64,000 nt of DNA from Chitinophaga sp. YR573 (GTDB lineage Bacteria; Bacteroidota; Bacteroidia; Chitinophagales; Chitinophagaceae): positions 4,004,803-4,068,802 of the forward strand of contig NZ_FOJF01000001.1 of assembly GCF_900110995.1 (NCBI RefSeq), read 5' to 3'. Position 1 is the stretch's first letter. Every line of letters starts with the position of its first letter. The translations under genes and the position numbers were made by a program. The notes beneath the pieces are model-generated. The model was not told the origin of the DNA. It ran no database searches and saw nothing but the letters and a program-made list of their open reading frames with translations. This document shows, piece by piece, positions 49,819 through 58,431 of the stretch.

Positions 49819-50913
49819 ATGGCGTTATCGAAAGTATTCACAGTCAGGTATTATACCCGCAATACCGGATTCTTCCTGTTTGTATTTTATTTCTTCTTCG
49901 GCATCGTGCCGGGCAATCAACTCATACCTTATCATTATGCCCTGATAATAGGTTTTCTTACCAGCCCGGGTATGTTGCTGATAACATTGCTCATCTGGTT
50001 GTTATACAACCTGAAATGTATGGCTTATGTGCAAAAGACATTGTCTGCCAGAGAAAACACTTTTTTATACGCTACCCTCGGCATCCTGGAAGGGCCCCGT
50101 AAATGGCGTACCCTTTACTGGCTCCATTTCAGCTTGTATGTACCGGTATTGGTATACAGCCTCGTTGCTATCCTGATAGCGCTTAAAACACATGCCTATG
50201 TGCCGGCAATTATCATTTTAGTTTTTAACATCATCATGACTATCATGCCTATGCGCAGTTATGATCATAAAATAAAACATCCGGGGACTACACCATTCTT
50301 TTCCGATTGGGTGCAATGGTTAAACCGCCGTTTCCGCAAACCTCTCTGGATGTTCTATATATATGAACTGCTCAATGGTAATGTAAAAGCATTGGCGCTT
50401 ACAAAGTTCGCAGGTGCATTGATCCTGTTAATGGCCTGCTCTTTCATTGGGGATCAACCTGATAAGCGTGTTATATTAGTAGGGCTGCTGCTCAATCTGC
50501 TGGCACACAGCGTATTAATATTTAATCACCGCCGTTTCGACGATCTCTATCTGTCTACACTTCCGCAGTTACCGGTTCCTTTGTGGAAAAGATATGTGCA
50601 AACAGGTACTACCTATCTGTTCATCATGTTACCGGAATTTATCCTGCTACTCTTTAAAACTGCCCCTGCTGATTTACTGCTGTATATCACCTTTGGTATC
50701 AGCATATTAATGCTGATGCGTAGCCTGTTATATTTTCCGCAACTGGATCAGGATAAATATTTCCGCTGGGTATTCCTTATTATAGTAGCCGGCTTGTTCC
50801 TTTCACTGGCATATTATTACTGGTATGCGGCAGTATTGTTCCAACTCACTGCATTTGTTATATTTTATTTCAGGTACTATCGTTACGAAGCTCCTTTACA
50901 GGAGGTGCAATAA
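49819..50913 (+). CDS. ABC transporter permease, unassigned family
   Basis: Integral membrane protein of 364 residues with about nine or ten hydrophobic helices (e.g. FFLFVFYFFFGIVP, ALIIGFLTSPGMLLITLLIWLLY, LVYSLVAILIAL, AIIILVFNIIMTIMP, FAGALILLMACSFIG, LLLNLLAHSVLIFNH, YLFIMLPEFILLLF, WVFLIIVAGLFLSLAYYYWYAAVLFQLTAFVIFYF). A cytoplasmic loop with positively charged residues sits around residue 160-180. No family recognised, but it directly follows the ATPase gene (5-base gap), so the two form a transporter. No periplasmic binding protein nearby, which fits an exporter or a lipid/peptide mover. Confidence 0.75.
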   Translation: MALSKVFTVRYYTRNTGFFLFVFYFFFGIVPGNQLIPYHYALIIGFLTSPGMLLITLLIWLLYNLKCMAYVQKTLSARENTFLYATLGILEGPRKWRTLYWLHFSLYVPVLVYSLVAILIALKTHAYVPAIIILVFNIIMTIMPMRSYDHKIKHPGTTPFFSDWVQWLNRRFRKPLWMFYIYELLNGNVKALALTKFAGALILLMACSFIGDQPDKRVILVGLLLNLLAHSVLIFNHRRFDDLYLSTLPQLPVPLWKRYVQTGTTYLFIMLPEFILLLFKTAPADLLLYITFGISILMLMRSLLYFPQLDQDKYFRWVFLIIVAGLFLSLAYYYWYAAVLFQLTAFVIFYFRYYRYEAPLQEVQ

Positions 50914-50965
50914 TGCCGGTAAAAGTTTACTTTTACGCATTCACCAATCTACCCCTTAAAAAACG

Positions 50966-51838
50966 ATGGGACTATTATCTCGATTATTTGGCAGGAGCAA
51001 AAAAACGATTGCAGAAGATGCTCAGCTGGCAGTTGTGAATGTTGCCAATGACGATATACGCATGAACTGGGCCATTGAAAAAGCAAGGGCAACCCTGCAT
51101 TATTTTCAGAACAGTCTGATTGCACCTGAGCCTAATCAGCAGTATTTCTCTGTAAAAGTATTGATAGAAGATGGCACCAATAATGAACATCTCTGGTTAA
51201 CAACTCCCAGCTTTGATGAGGAAGGCAATCTGTTTGGTGTAGTAGGTAATAAACCCGTATATGTTACTTCTGTTCATGAAGATCAGCGTATAGGTATTGA
51301 TTCGCAGTTTATCTCAGACTGGATGATCATTGAAGACGGACGACTGATAGGAGGGTATACTATCCGGGCTATCAGGGATGGATTGCCGGAAGCGGAAAGA
51401 CTTGATTTCGATAGAATGACAGGTCTGTATATTGATGATGGAGTTGATTATTTCATACATGATTTCTCAACACCAGAAGGTGCTATTCTTTGCCTGGAAG
51501 ATGCATATGATGAACAGGATATGGAAAAAGCAATTGCCTGTAAGAACTTCCTGGAAGAAGCCCGTTTGTTATTGTATAAAACGAATGATAGCATAGGTAA
51601 TGAGGATATACTGGAATCAACAGCAGATGTATTGAGATTATCATTTATTAAAAACCTTATGGAAGAAGGCTTCCCGGTATTTAAGGATCTCAGCCGTGCC
51701 TATCCGCAAAGAGAAAAGATTACAGAAGACCTGTATCTTATTACAGAAATATGCACTTTCCCTGATGGAGGAAGAAGCTCTCAGAAGATCTATACTTTTA
51801 AGGAAGATGATGAATGGAAAGTATTAAATATTCAATGA
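50966..51838 (+). CDS. DUF2314 domain protein
   Basis: A 290-residue cytoplasmic protein. Residues about 30-135 match DUF2314: INWAIEKARATLHYFQ-like start, FSVKVLIEDGTNNEHLWLTTPSFDEEGNLFGVVGNKPVYVTSVHEDQRIGIDSQFISDWMIIEDGRLIGGYTIRAIRD. The C-terminal 150 residues are an acidic helical-and-strand module without a family I know (LYIDDGVDYFIHDFSTPEGAI ... IYTFKEDDEWKVLNIQ, which resembles an NTF2-like end). Function unknown. About 50 bases after the permease, 13 before the oxidoreductase; possibly one transcript. Confidence 0.75.
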   Translation: MGLLSRLFGRSKKTIAEDAQLAVVNVANDDIRMNWAIEKARATLHYFQNSLIAPEPNQQYFSVKVLIEDGTNNEHLWLTTPSFDEEGNLFGVVGNKPVYVTSVHEDQRIGIDSQFISDWMIIEDGRLIGGYTIRAIRDGLPEAERLDFDRMTGLYIDDGVDYFIHDFSTPEGAILCLEDAYDEQDMEKAIACKNFLEEARLLLYKTNDSIGNEDILESTADVLRLSFIKNLMEEGFPVFKDLSRAYPQREKITEDLYLITEICTFPDGGRSSQKIYTFKEDDEWKVLNIQ

Positions 51839-51851
51839 TAAATATCCACAG

Positions 51852-52922
51852 ATGAAGAAGCTATTATGTTACGGTCTCTTATTACTATCTGCTCTTACAG
51901 CAGCAGCACAACAGCCATTAAAAGTGGGTGTGGCAGGGCTGAGTCATGATCATGTACACCTGCTGATGCACCAGTACAAAAAAGGACAGGTAATCATCAC
52001 GGGTATTGCGGAAGCAGATTCTCAACTGATTGCCCGTTATAAAAAAAGTTATCAGCTGCCGGATTCTTTATTCTATCCCACATTGGCGGCTATGCTGGCA
52101 AAAACACATCCGGATGCTGTTCTGGGATATAATCCTGTTGCAGAGCATATTGATGTGGTAGAAGCCTGCGCACCCAAAGGCATCTCCGTAATGGTGGAGA
52201 AACCACTGGCTACTACTGTGGCACAGGCAGAACGTATGGCTGCGCTGGCAAACAAATATCATATCCAGTTACTCACCAATTATGAAACTACCTGGTATGA
52301 TAGTAACCAGCAGTTGTATACATTGGTAAAATCGCAGAATGCTGTTGGTCCTGTTCGTAAAATGGTTGTGCATGACGGACACGAAGGGCCTAAAGAAATA
52401 GGTTGCAGTAAAGATTTTCTCAACTGGTTAACAGACCCTGTGAAGAATGGGGGAGGGGCTATTGTAGACTTTGGATGTTATGGCGCTAATCTGATGACCT
52501 GGATGATGGATGGCAAAGCACCGATAGCTGTTACCGCTGTTGCCCGTCATATCAAACCGGATGTATATCCTAAGGTAGATGATGATGCTACTATTCTTTT
52601 GGAATATCCTGAAGCAACCGGTATCATTGAAGCTTCCTGGAACTGGCCTTTCAGTATTAAAGACTGGGAAGTGTTTGGTAAATCAGGTTATTTACATGCG
52701 CTGAACAGTAATACATTACAGCAAAGACAGAAAGATATTTATCAGCCATTGACTGTACCCGCAGCTGTTTATCAGGATAATATCACTTATCTCACAGCGG
52801 TATTAAACGGTACTATTCATCCGGTAAATGATCTTTCTTCTCTTAGCAATAATCTGATTGTGGTGAAGATTTTAGAGGCTGCAAGAAAGTCTGCAAAAGA
52901 AGGGAAACGTATTGTGTTATAA
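51852..52922 (+). CDS. Gfo/Idh/MocA family oxidoreductase, exported
   Basis: NAD(P)-dependent dehydrogenase fold of 356 residues with a signal peptide (KKLLCYGLLLLSALTAAAQ). N-terminal Rossmann part begins LKVGVAGLSHDHVHLLMHQYKK, with VMVEKPLATTVAQAERMAALA (the family EKP motif, about 115-135) and NYETTWYDSN; C-terminal domain carries DFGCYGANLMTWMMDG with the usual His/Asp-type site partly changed. Exported members usually act on sugars; this resembles those that keep NAD tightly bound. Substrate unknown. Ended by a clear terminator that also faces the converging hydrolase gene. Confidence 0.85.
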   Translation: MKKLLCYGLLLLSALTAAAQQPLKVGVAGLSHDHVHLLMHQYKKGQVIITGIAEADSQLIARYKKSYQLPDSLFYPTLAAMLAKTHPDAVLGYNPVAEHIDVVEACAPKGISVMVEKPLATTVAQAERMAALANKYHIQLLTNYETTWYDSNQQLYTLVKSQNAVGPVRKMVVHDGHEGPKEIGCSKDFLNWLTDPVKNGGGAIVDFGCYGANLMTWMMDGKAPIAVTAVARHIKPDVYPKVDDDATILLEYPEATGIIEASWNWPFSIKDWEVFGKSGYLHALNSNTLQQRQKDIYQPLTVPAAVYQDNITYLTAVLNGTIHPVNDLSSLSNNLIVVKILEAARKSAKEGKRIVL

Positions 52923-52951
52923 GAGTAATATTTTTTTTATAATAATAACAT

Positions 52952-52986
52952 ATAACCGGCCCCGTTAGAGGCCGGTTATTTTTTTA
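52952..52986. terminator. Terminator between oxidoreductase and GH71/99-like gene
   Basis: ATAACCGGCC (52952-52961) and GGCCGGTTAT (52970-52979), loop of eight, then seven T. The T-run reaches into the end of the converging gene. Confidence 0.85.
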
Positions 52987-54783
52987 ATTATCCTGAATAG
53001 TTATATCATCAATATATGTTTTGAAGCTCCCCGTATCCTGTGTGTGATCATATGCAATCACAATCCTGTCTATCGTTTTCCCACTCACCCAGGTGCCAAT
53101 ATTACTAAGTACCTGCTGCCAGGTATTCACTGTGCCATGGCCTGCTCCGGGATGCATCGCTACTCCGTTCACATCGTTGGCAGATGTATTGCGTAACGCA
53201 GTACCATCTGTGAAAATCAGATCAACAGAAACATATCTTGAAAGCGTATTAACAGGATATGTCCAGTAGCTGAGTTTTGTGCTGGCAGTAACCGGAATAT
53301 TTACATCAAAAGTTTTGAAGTAATAATAAGAACCTGCTGTAGCAGAATTATCCTGTCCGGCTACACGTATGGAATAAGTACCACTATGACTGGTTTCTCC
53401 GGATACTGTTCCACAGATAGGCGTGGTTACATTAGTGGGTGAAGAAGTAGGCTCTGCGCTGTCTGTCCAGGTAAGGGCTGCATCATATCCAACTTCGAGA
53501 CTGGTGCGCAACCACACTGGTGCTACTACATAAGGAATAGTGACGTTAGTAGTAAGAGGAGCAGTACCTTTTAACACTTTGGCTGCCTGTCCTGCAAGAC
53601 GTAAATAAAAATCTGAAGAGATATAAGTTCCATCAGCACTGCTGGTTAAAAAGTATTGATTAGCGGGTATTGAAAGATAACTGTCTGCTATTTTGGCAAT
53701 AGCTGTTCCTTCATCATATTCATCAAACATAGCGATATAAGCGGTATTCATACCCAGGTTCTTCACATTGTATAACTGATGCCAGAAAAACTCTCCTTTA
53801 TTGCGTGGAATCTGGTTTTTCGCACCACCGTTCCAGTTACTCCAGGAGAAGCCCGGAAAGAGTACAGGTTGATAATCGATGCCATTGGCATTGCAATAAG
53901 CCAGATCAGGAACAAGATGATTGGTACTGAAATTATCTGCGCCTGCATTATTTACAAACCGCCCTACAGACCAGGGAGAGAGCATGTTAAACGCTTTGTA
54001 TACATCTGCATATCCGCTGAAGGAATCATCTGTACCGTTAAGCCAGTTGGTAGGCACGCCACCTATCACATAATAACCTTTCTTTTTCAGCCAGTTGATA
54101 ATGGCGAGGCTTTGCACAGGAGCGTTGGGCCTGCCGGTAAAACCAAATCCCCAGAGGCAGATAACTGGTTTGCCATTCTGATGTGCGTAGTAGGGGGAAC
54201 CAAGTACGTTCAGGTCGTTCTCAATATGTGACCAGTCGGTTTTAAAGTAGGTAGTATCATCCGCGCTTAAATCGTACATGATGTAGAAGATACGCTGATA
54301 CTTTTCTGCTACACGACGCATGCGTACAGTAACACTGTCGCGGTGTGCTTTAAACACCCCATCTTTGGTTTCTCCGAGGAAACGTTGCAGGCCCACACCA
54401 TCAATTCCATTCTGCTGCATCCATTTAAAGTGCAGGTCTAATGTTTCCTGCGGATAGGAAGAGAACAGTTTTGAAGGAGCACCACTACTTAAATTAGTAA
54501 GGCCTGTCTGGAAGAGCTGGGAAGCGGGATATTCACTTACATCAGGATAAGCTTCAAAGGTGAGGCTACCGGGGGCAGGAGCGCCTGCATTGGACTGGTA
54601 AACGCCACCAGACCAATGTCTCCACCTGGCAATCGGAGAGCCATCTCCATAACAGGTAAACCATCCCTGGTAGCCTGCTATTACTTTTCCGGTTACTGAT
54701 TGTGCTTCAGGGGCTACCTGCGCCCGCAAGGTGCTGGTTAATAACGTGGAAGCAAGCAAAAAGGACATAGGTAATTTCAACAT
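52984..54783 (-). CDS. GH71/GH99-like glycoside hydrolase with C-terminal carbohydrate-binding-like domain
   Basis: Secreted 599-residue protein (signal peptide 1-22, LLTSTLRAQ). Residues about 30-400 match the GH71/99-like family: VIAGYQGWFTCYGDGSP, HFKWMQQNGIDGVGLQRFLGE, YIMYDLSADD, PVICLWGFGFTGRP, YYVIGGVPTNWLNGT, PVLFPGFSWSNWN and MFDEYDEGTAIAKI, where the two acids in DEYDE may be catalytic. Residues about 430-599 form a beta-sandwich (jelly-roll) domain, GTVSGETSHSGTYSIRVAG...TYIDDITIQDN, likely to bind sugar chains. Likely substrates are alpha-mannan or alpha-glucan by family; unproven here. Confidence 0.85.
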   Translation of the reverse strand: MLKLPMSFLLASTLLTSTLRAQVAPEAQSVTGKVIAGYQGWFTCYGDGSPIARWRHWSGGVYQSNAGAPAPGSLTFEAYPDVSEYPASQLFQTGLTNLSSGAPSKLFSSYPQETLDLHFKWMQQNGIDGVGLQRFLGETKDGVFKAHRDSVTVRMRRVAEKYQRIFYIMYDLSADDTTYFKTDWSHIENDLNVLGSPYYAHQNGKPVICLWGFGFTGRPNAPVQSLAIINWLKKKGYYVIGGVPTNWLNGTDDSFSGYADVYKAFNMLSPWSVGRFVNNAGADNFSTNHLVPDLAYCNANGIDYQPVLFPGFSWSNWNGGAKNQIPRNKGEFFWHQLYNVKNLGMNTAYIAMFDEYDEGTAIAKIADSYLSIPANQYFLTSSADGTYISSDFYLRLAGQAAKVLKGTAPLTTNVTIPYVVAPVWLRTSLEVGYDAALTWTDSAEPTSSPTNVTTPICGTVSGETSHSGTYSIRVAGQDNSATAGSYYYFKTFDVNIPVTASTKLSYWTYPVNTLSRYVSVDLIFTDGTALRNTSANDVNGVAMHPGAGHGTVNTWQQVLSNIGTWVSGKTIDRIVIAYDHTQDTGSFKTYIDDITIQDN

Positions 54784-54841
54784 GGGTTCAAATTTGGGTT
54801 ATTCTGAGATATAGTTCTTAGGCCAAATATAAGGGGTTCAC

Positions 54842-54872
54842 TTTGAGAAATACAAAGTAGTTTGTATTTTTG
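54842..54872 (+). promoter_or_regulatory. Promoter of the 54899-56531 gene pair, with overlapping palindrome
   Basis: TTG (54843-54845), 19-base spacer, TATTTTTG (54865-54872): a full Bacteroidota promoter. A perfect inverted repeat, AAATACAAA (54848-54856) and TTTGTATTT (54861-54869), lies between and over the -7 box, as an operator would. Confidence 0.65.
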
Positions 54873-54898
54873 AAAAGCCTTATTTTTTGTATTTTAGC

Positions 54899-55369
54899 AT
54901 GAGAAGCGTAATCCCAAAAAGTAATACCCCATTTAATACATCAGACTTATATTTACCTAAATTTCGAAGACACATGAGTTCATATAAAGTTGGCGACGGA
55001 ATGCAACAGATAAAAATGGCTGTTGATATCTCTACCTTTGGGTTAGCAGCATCCCGTGCAATAGCCCTCAAACCAGGCACCGGTGACCCATTAAAGGCCG
55101 TTGCTCATTCAGAGAATGCTTCAGGAGATATTCCGCAACAGGGGATAGGTCCTGCCATTGCCTTAGCAGAATATACAATCACTGTAATGACTAAAATAGA
55201 TTTGCTGGGTGATGATGCTGCGAGGAAAAGCGCCAGCACACAGGTAAGTGCCAGGTATATTTTTGATGATGGTGAAGAAGGGCATAAAGAGTTTTCCGAT
55301 CCCATCATAGAAATAAGTGATGATTGCAGAACCGTAATACTATACAAAGACATAGAACTGAAATCCTGA
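54899..55369 (+). CDS. Hypothetical protein
   Basis: I use ATG at 54899 (156 residues); TTG 54887 and ATG 54974 are alternatives. No signal peptide and no transmembrane helix. The sequence has a polar N-terminus (RSVIPKSNTPFNTSDLYLPKFRRHMSSYKVGDG), an Ala-rich middle, and acidic beta-like C-terminus (YIFDDGEEGHKEFSDPIIEISDDCRTVILYKDIEL). I do not recognise a family. The next gene starts two bases after its stop, so it is cotranscribed with an exported beta-rich protein. Its promoter carries a palindrome. Function cannot be stated. Confidence 0.6.
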   Translation: MRSVIPKSNTPFNTSDLYLPKFRRHMSSYKVGDGMQQIKMAVDISTFGLAASRAIALKPGTGDPLKAVAHSENASGDIPQQGIGPAIALAEYTITVMTKIDLLGDDAARKSASTQVSARYIFDDGEEGHKEFSDPIIEISDDCRTVILYKDIELKS

Positions 55370-55370
55370 T

Positions 55371-56531
55371 ATGAAGTACTCAATTTTACCATTACTACTC
55401 ATCTTCTTCTGTATTAATTTATCCGCACAATCCCTGGATGGTACCGTTAAATTAAAAGAGCTGGCAGTGCCCAATGCACCTGTATTTATCCTGACTGATA
55501 TAGCCCCTACATTAACACAAACAAGTAATACCCCTAAAGAATTTGTACTAGGTGTAGCACAGTCATTTCAATCATCCGGAAACAGCTTTCCGCAAAACTA
55601 TTCAACAGAGTTTACTCCTTACTGGTGGCTGAAACCAAAGTCGAGAGACGTATATAGTTTTGTAGGTTTGAAAACGATGACGGATGCACGTACGAATAAA
55701 AGTATGGTAGTGGGAGAAAACATTTTCTCCGGATTGAAATTTACCAGTTTCTCCCTTGCATTTTTAAATAAAGATATGATCCCGGATTCTGCTACAGCAT
55801 CGCAGAAAATCTTTGCATTGGGACTCAAAACCACTATCATTAAAGTGCATCTGAAATCATACAGTGAAAAGATGGATAAGATGCTCAACAAATGGCATGA
55901 TGCTGCACAGGAAGAATTGAATGATGGGATAGCAGCTATTGCTATGGAAAGAGATCCTGTAAAGAAAAAACAGCTGATCAAAGAATTTGCAAATCTGCGG
56001 CCTAAACAAACAGATGATATCGTACAGGAGATCAATGATCTGATCAATGAAAAGCCTATCTTTTCCTGGGATGTAGCCGCTGCTTATGCTACTTACGGCA
56101 TTGGGGATTCTTCCTGGCAAACAGGAAGGAAAGGTGCCTGGACTACCCTGGCTACCTATATTCCGTTATCAAAAGGAGAAACTGCCACAAAAAGTTACCT
56201 GGCAGTGAACATTGCAGGCCGTTATCTGTATGATAGTTATTACAAAAACGAACTTGGAATTGTGGAGAAGGCAAACAGTGTTGACTTCGGTGGCAGGGCC
56301 GGACTCGAATTTGACAGGATTTCCTTTGGCTGCGAATCTTTATACCGGTATTATAACGGGAAAAGTGGCAGCGCTAACAGAACGGTAGGGTACATCAATT
56401 ACAGGATAAGTGATAACCTCTATATCAACGGCGCATTTGGTAAAAGTTTTGAATCAACGAATAAACTCGTAGCGTTATTTGGTATTAACTGGGGCTTTGG
56501 TAGTGAGTCTGTAGGCCTTCCGACGAACTAA
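55371..56531 (+). CDS. Exported hypothetical protein, probable outer-membrane barrel
   Basis: 386 residues with a signal peptide (KYSILPLLLIFFCINLSAQ). Early segment VPNAPVFILTDIAPTLTQTSNTPKEFVLGVAQSF has the wording of a periplasmic start; the second half has alternating strands ending in a closing aromatic strand (KLVALFGINWGFGSESVG), with pieces such as SWDVAAAYATYGIG, YLAVNIAGRYLYDSYY and VDFGGRAGLEFDRISFGCESLYRYY. A charged helical hairpin is at about 160-215. The pattern suggests a barrel. No family recognised. It is the second gene of the pair begun at 54899; the pairing suggests a cytoplasmic partner plus surface protein. Confidence 0.6.
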   Translation: MKYSILPLLLIFFCINLSAQSLDGTVKLKELAVPNAPVFILTDIAPTLTQTSNTPKEFVLGVAQSFQSSGNSFPQNYSTEFTPYWWLKPKSRDVYSFVGLKTMTDARTNKSMVVGENIFSGLKFTSFSLAFLNKDMIPDSATASQKIFALGLKTTIIKVHLKSYSEKMDKMLNKWHDAAQEELNDGIAAIAMERDPVKKKQLIKEFANLRPKQTDDIVQEINDLINEKPIFSWDVAAAYATYGIGDSSWQTGRKGAWTTLATYIPLSKGETATKSYLAVNIAGRYLYDSYYKNELGIVEKANSVDFGGRAGLEFDRISFGCESLYRYYNGKSGSANRTVGYINYRISDNLYINGAFGKSFESTNKLVALFGINWGFGSESVGLPTN

Positions 56532-56577
56532 AAAAGATAAATTGCTAGTCTACTGCAATATTTACGGGATCTGATTA

Positions 56578-56681
56578 CAGGATCAAAACAGGATCTGATC
56601 AGGTTCAAAACAGTACTATCTTACGCTTATCCTACGCCTTTTAGCGTAGGATAAGCGTAAGATAGTACTGTTTTGAACCTG
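56578..56681. repeat. 38-bp perfect inverted repeat with repeated 14-mer
   Basis: Bases 56600-56637 and 56644-56681 are perfect reverse complements with a 6-base loop. The 14-mer CAGGTTCAAAACAG begins the left arm at 56600 and reappears inverted at 56668-56681; a further copy with one change, CAGGATCAAAACAG, is at 56578-56591. It lies between converging genes and probably works as a bidirectional terminator, although its length and repeated ends are unusual. Confidence 0.9.
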
Positions 56682-56693
56682 TTTTATTGCTCT

Positions 56694-58247
56694 TTAAATG
56701 CGCTTTTCCTTCTTCACAAATTTACGGTGAATCACACTCTGCACCGGTATTCCTTCAATCTTGCTTTCCAGCCAGGAAATAATATCCAGGTAGAGGAATG
56801 ATCTTCTTTCATAAGGATTCTGTGATAACTGTACCAGCTTTTCCTTCAGATCGGCAAATGCACTGCGTAAAGCTTTAGGATTTGCATAGATGTTCTTGCG
56901 TAAGAATTTCAGGATCTCTTCCATCATCTGTCCTAAGTCTTTATTCTTGGCAATGAAGTGGTACACAGATTTGATCAGGTATTCTACCAGGCTGTAATTC
57001 TCCAGTTCATAGTGGGCTATCAGGTGCAGTATGCGTGTAAAACACTGTATATCAGCACGAAGATTACCTATACGCAGGTGAATGATTTTATTCAGATAAA
57101 CAATCGCCTTGTTATTGTCTCCACTACCAAAGTACAGACAGGCGATTTTATAATAAAACAGCAGGATACGATGCTGATCTATTTTGAGTTGATATTCAGC
57201 TATTTCGGCTTCCAGCTGAGGCACCAGGGATAACCCTTCACTGAAAGTTCCTTCCAGGAAGTAGCGGTTGATCCGTGCTGTATACAGGTACACAAAAGCG
57301 GATATCCGTGTGTTTTCGTTGAAGGACTCCTGGTTTTCGGTATTGAAGGTTTCCAGCTGTTCCAGCACCCGCATGAACTTGTCGTGGTTCATGGTGTAAA
57401 AGTGTGCTGTCAGCAGGTTATGCATGGCTTTGATATAGAGTTCTATATCAGTGCGTTGCAGGGAAGGATATTCGCTGAACAGGTCTACCCATTTCTGGGT
57501 ATAGCGGTAAAACATGACGAAGTCCTGCAAAATATAGTAATACCAGCTATATGCCTGGTAAAGATGTATCTTTTCATAAAAGCTCATGTCCTGGTTGCAG
57601 TTGGGAGGCAGCTCTTTTTCAAAGAACAGCTTCACCATTTCGGCATCCCTGGCATCCCGGGCATGACCCAGTTTCAGGTACAGGCCATACATACGCAGGG
57701 AAAGGGTAGACAACTTACTCACATTACTGAGGCGGAGTTCTATCAGTTTGGATTCTGCACTCAGTTCATCAGCCCGGTTTTCCAGACTGCGGGTAATATG
57801 CCGGCTTTCTATCAGTTTTTCGAATTCTATAATTTCATAGCTTAACATCACTTCTTCCTGTTCCATGGCCATTGACTTGGCACGGGAAAGAATCTTCAGA
57901 CTTTGGCTGTATAATCCTTTACTGTACAATACGCGGGCATAATCCAGCTGTTCCCTCAGGTCTATCAAGGGGTCTTTTTGCTTATACAACAGACGAAGGC
58001 TGGTAAGGAGTTGTTTATACAGATGGGCTTTTACATTACTGAGCTGTTGTTTTTTTATAGCGGGGATCTTTTTGAGGATTAACTCCTCATCATACTCCTT
58101 TAATTTATCTAATGTGTTGAATAACTGGATGAATAAAACGTCTTCTTTTGTGTTGTTTTTATTGAAAGCAAGTTGAAAATTCCGTTTTTCTGCCTTAGTA
58201 AGCGTTTTTATTAGTATGAACAGGGCATCGTGATGGTTGTTGGACAT
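56694..58247 (-). CDS. Helical (TPR-like) repeat protein of unknown function
   Basis: A 517-residue, almost wholly alpha-helical cytoplasmic protein. It begins with SNNHHDALFILIKTLTKAEKRNFQLAF and LFIQLFNTLDKLKEYDEELILKKIP, a start I associate with hypothetical proteins of Chitinophagaceae, followed by helical pairs reminiscent of tetratricopeptide repeats (LDYARVLYSKGLYSQSLKILSRAKSMA; ACLYFGSGDNNKAIVYLNKIIHL). Basic C-terminus RKFVKKEKRI. No enzyme motif. Probably an interaction scaffold by inference. Its promoter region is shared, back to back, with the leucine operon. Confidence 0.65.
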   Translation of the reverse strand: MSNNHHDALFILIKTLTKAEKRNFQLAFNKNNTKEDVLFIQLFNTLDKLKEYDEELILKKIPAIKKQQLSNVKAHLYKQLLTSLRLLYKQKDPLIDLREQLDYARVLYSKGLYSQSLKILSRAKSMAMEQEEVMLSYEIIEFEKLIESRHITRSLENRADELSAESKLIELRLSNVSKLSTLSLRMYGLYLKLGHARDARDAEMVKLFFEKELPPNCNQDMSFYEKIHLYQAYSWYYYILQDFVMFYRYTQKWVDLFSEYPSLQRTDIELYIKAMHNLLTAHFYTMNHDKFMRVLEQLETFNTENQESFNENTRISAFVYLYTARINRYFLEGTFSEGLSLVPQLEAEIAEYQLKIDQHRILLFYYKIACLYFGSGDNNKAIVYLNKIIHLRIGNLRADIQCFTRILHLIAHYELENYSLVEYLIKSVYHFIAKNKDLGQMMEEILKFLRKNIYANPKALRSAFADLKEKLVQLSQNPYERRSFLYLDIISWLESKIEGIPVQSVIHRKFVKKEKRI

Positions 58248-58324
58248 CGTTAATAATGTGTTATAATTATCTGATAACCAATTAGATGATTATCTTCAGG
58301 TGTATTTACATATCGTAATTAAGT

Positions 58325-58357
58325 CAAATTTAGCTATGTACTAATAACCATAGCAAA
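58325..58357 (-). promoter_or_regulatory. Promoter of the TPR-like gene
   Basis: Minus strand: TTG (58356-58354), 21-base spacer, TAAATTTG (58332-58325). Good match to the phylum's consensus. Confidence 0.6.
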
Positions 58358-58358
58358 C

Positions 58359-58409
58359 TAGCTTTGAAGGTACAAACAAAGGAAGGAAGCATAAAACGCA
58401 ATTTGCGTT
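58359..58409 (+). promoter_or_regulatory. -7 box and palindrome before the leucine operon
   Basis: TAGCTTTG (58359-58366) is a perfect TAnnTTTG abutting the divergent promoter. A perfect 15-base palindrome AACGCAA-T-TTGCGTT follows at 58395-58409, 23 bases before the leuC ATG, inside the expected leader. No leucine-rich leader peptide or terminator is seen. Confidence 0.5.
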
Positions 58410-58431
58410 AAAATTTAAAAAGTAATTACGG

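Noticed and set aside
58410..58431. A leucine leader peptide before leuC
   Set aside because: No start codon followed by Leu codons and no terminator hairpin between 58366 and 58431.
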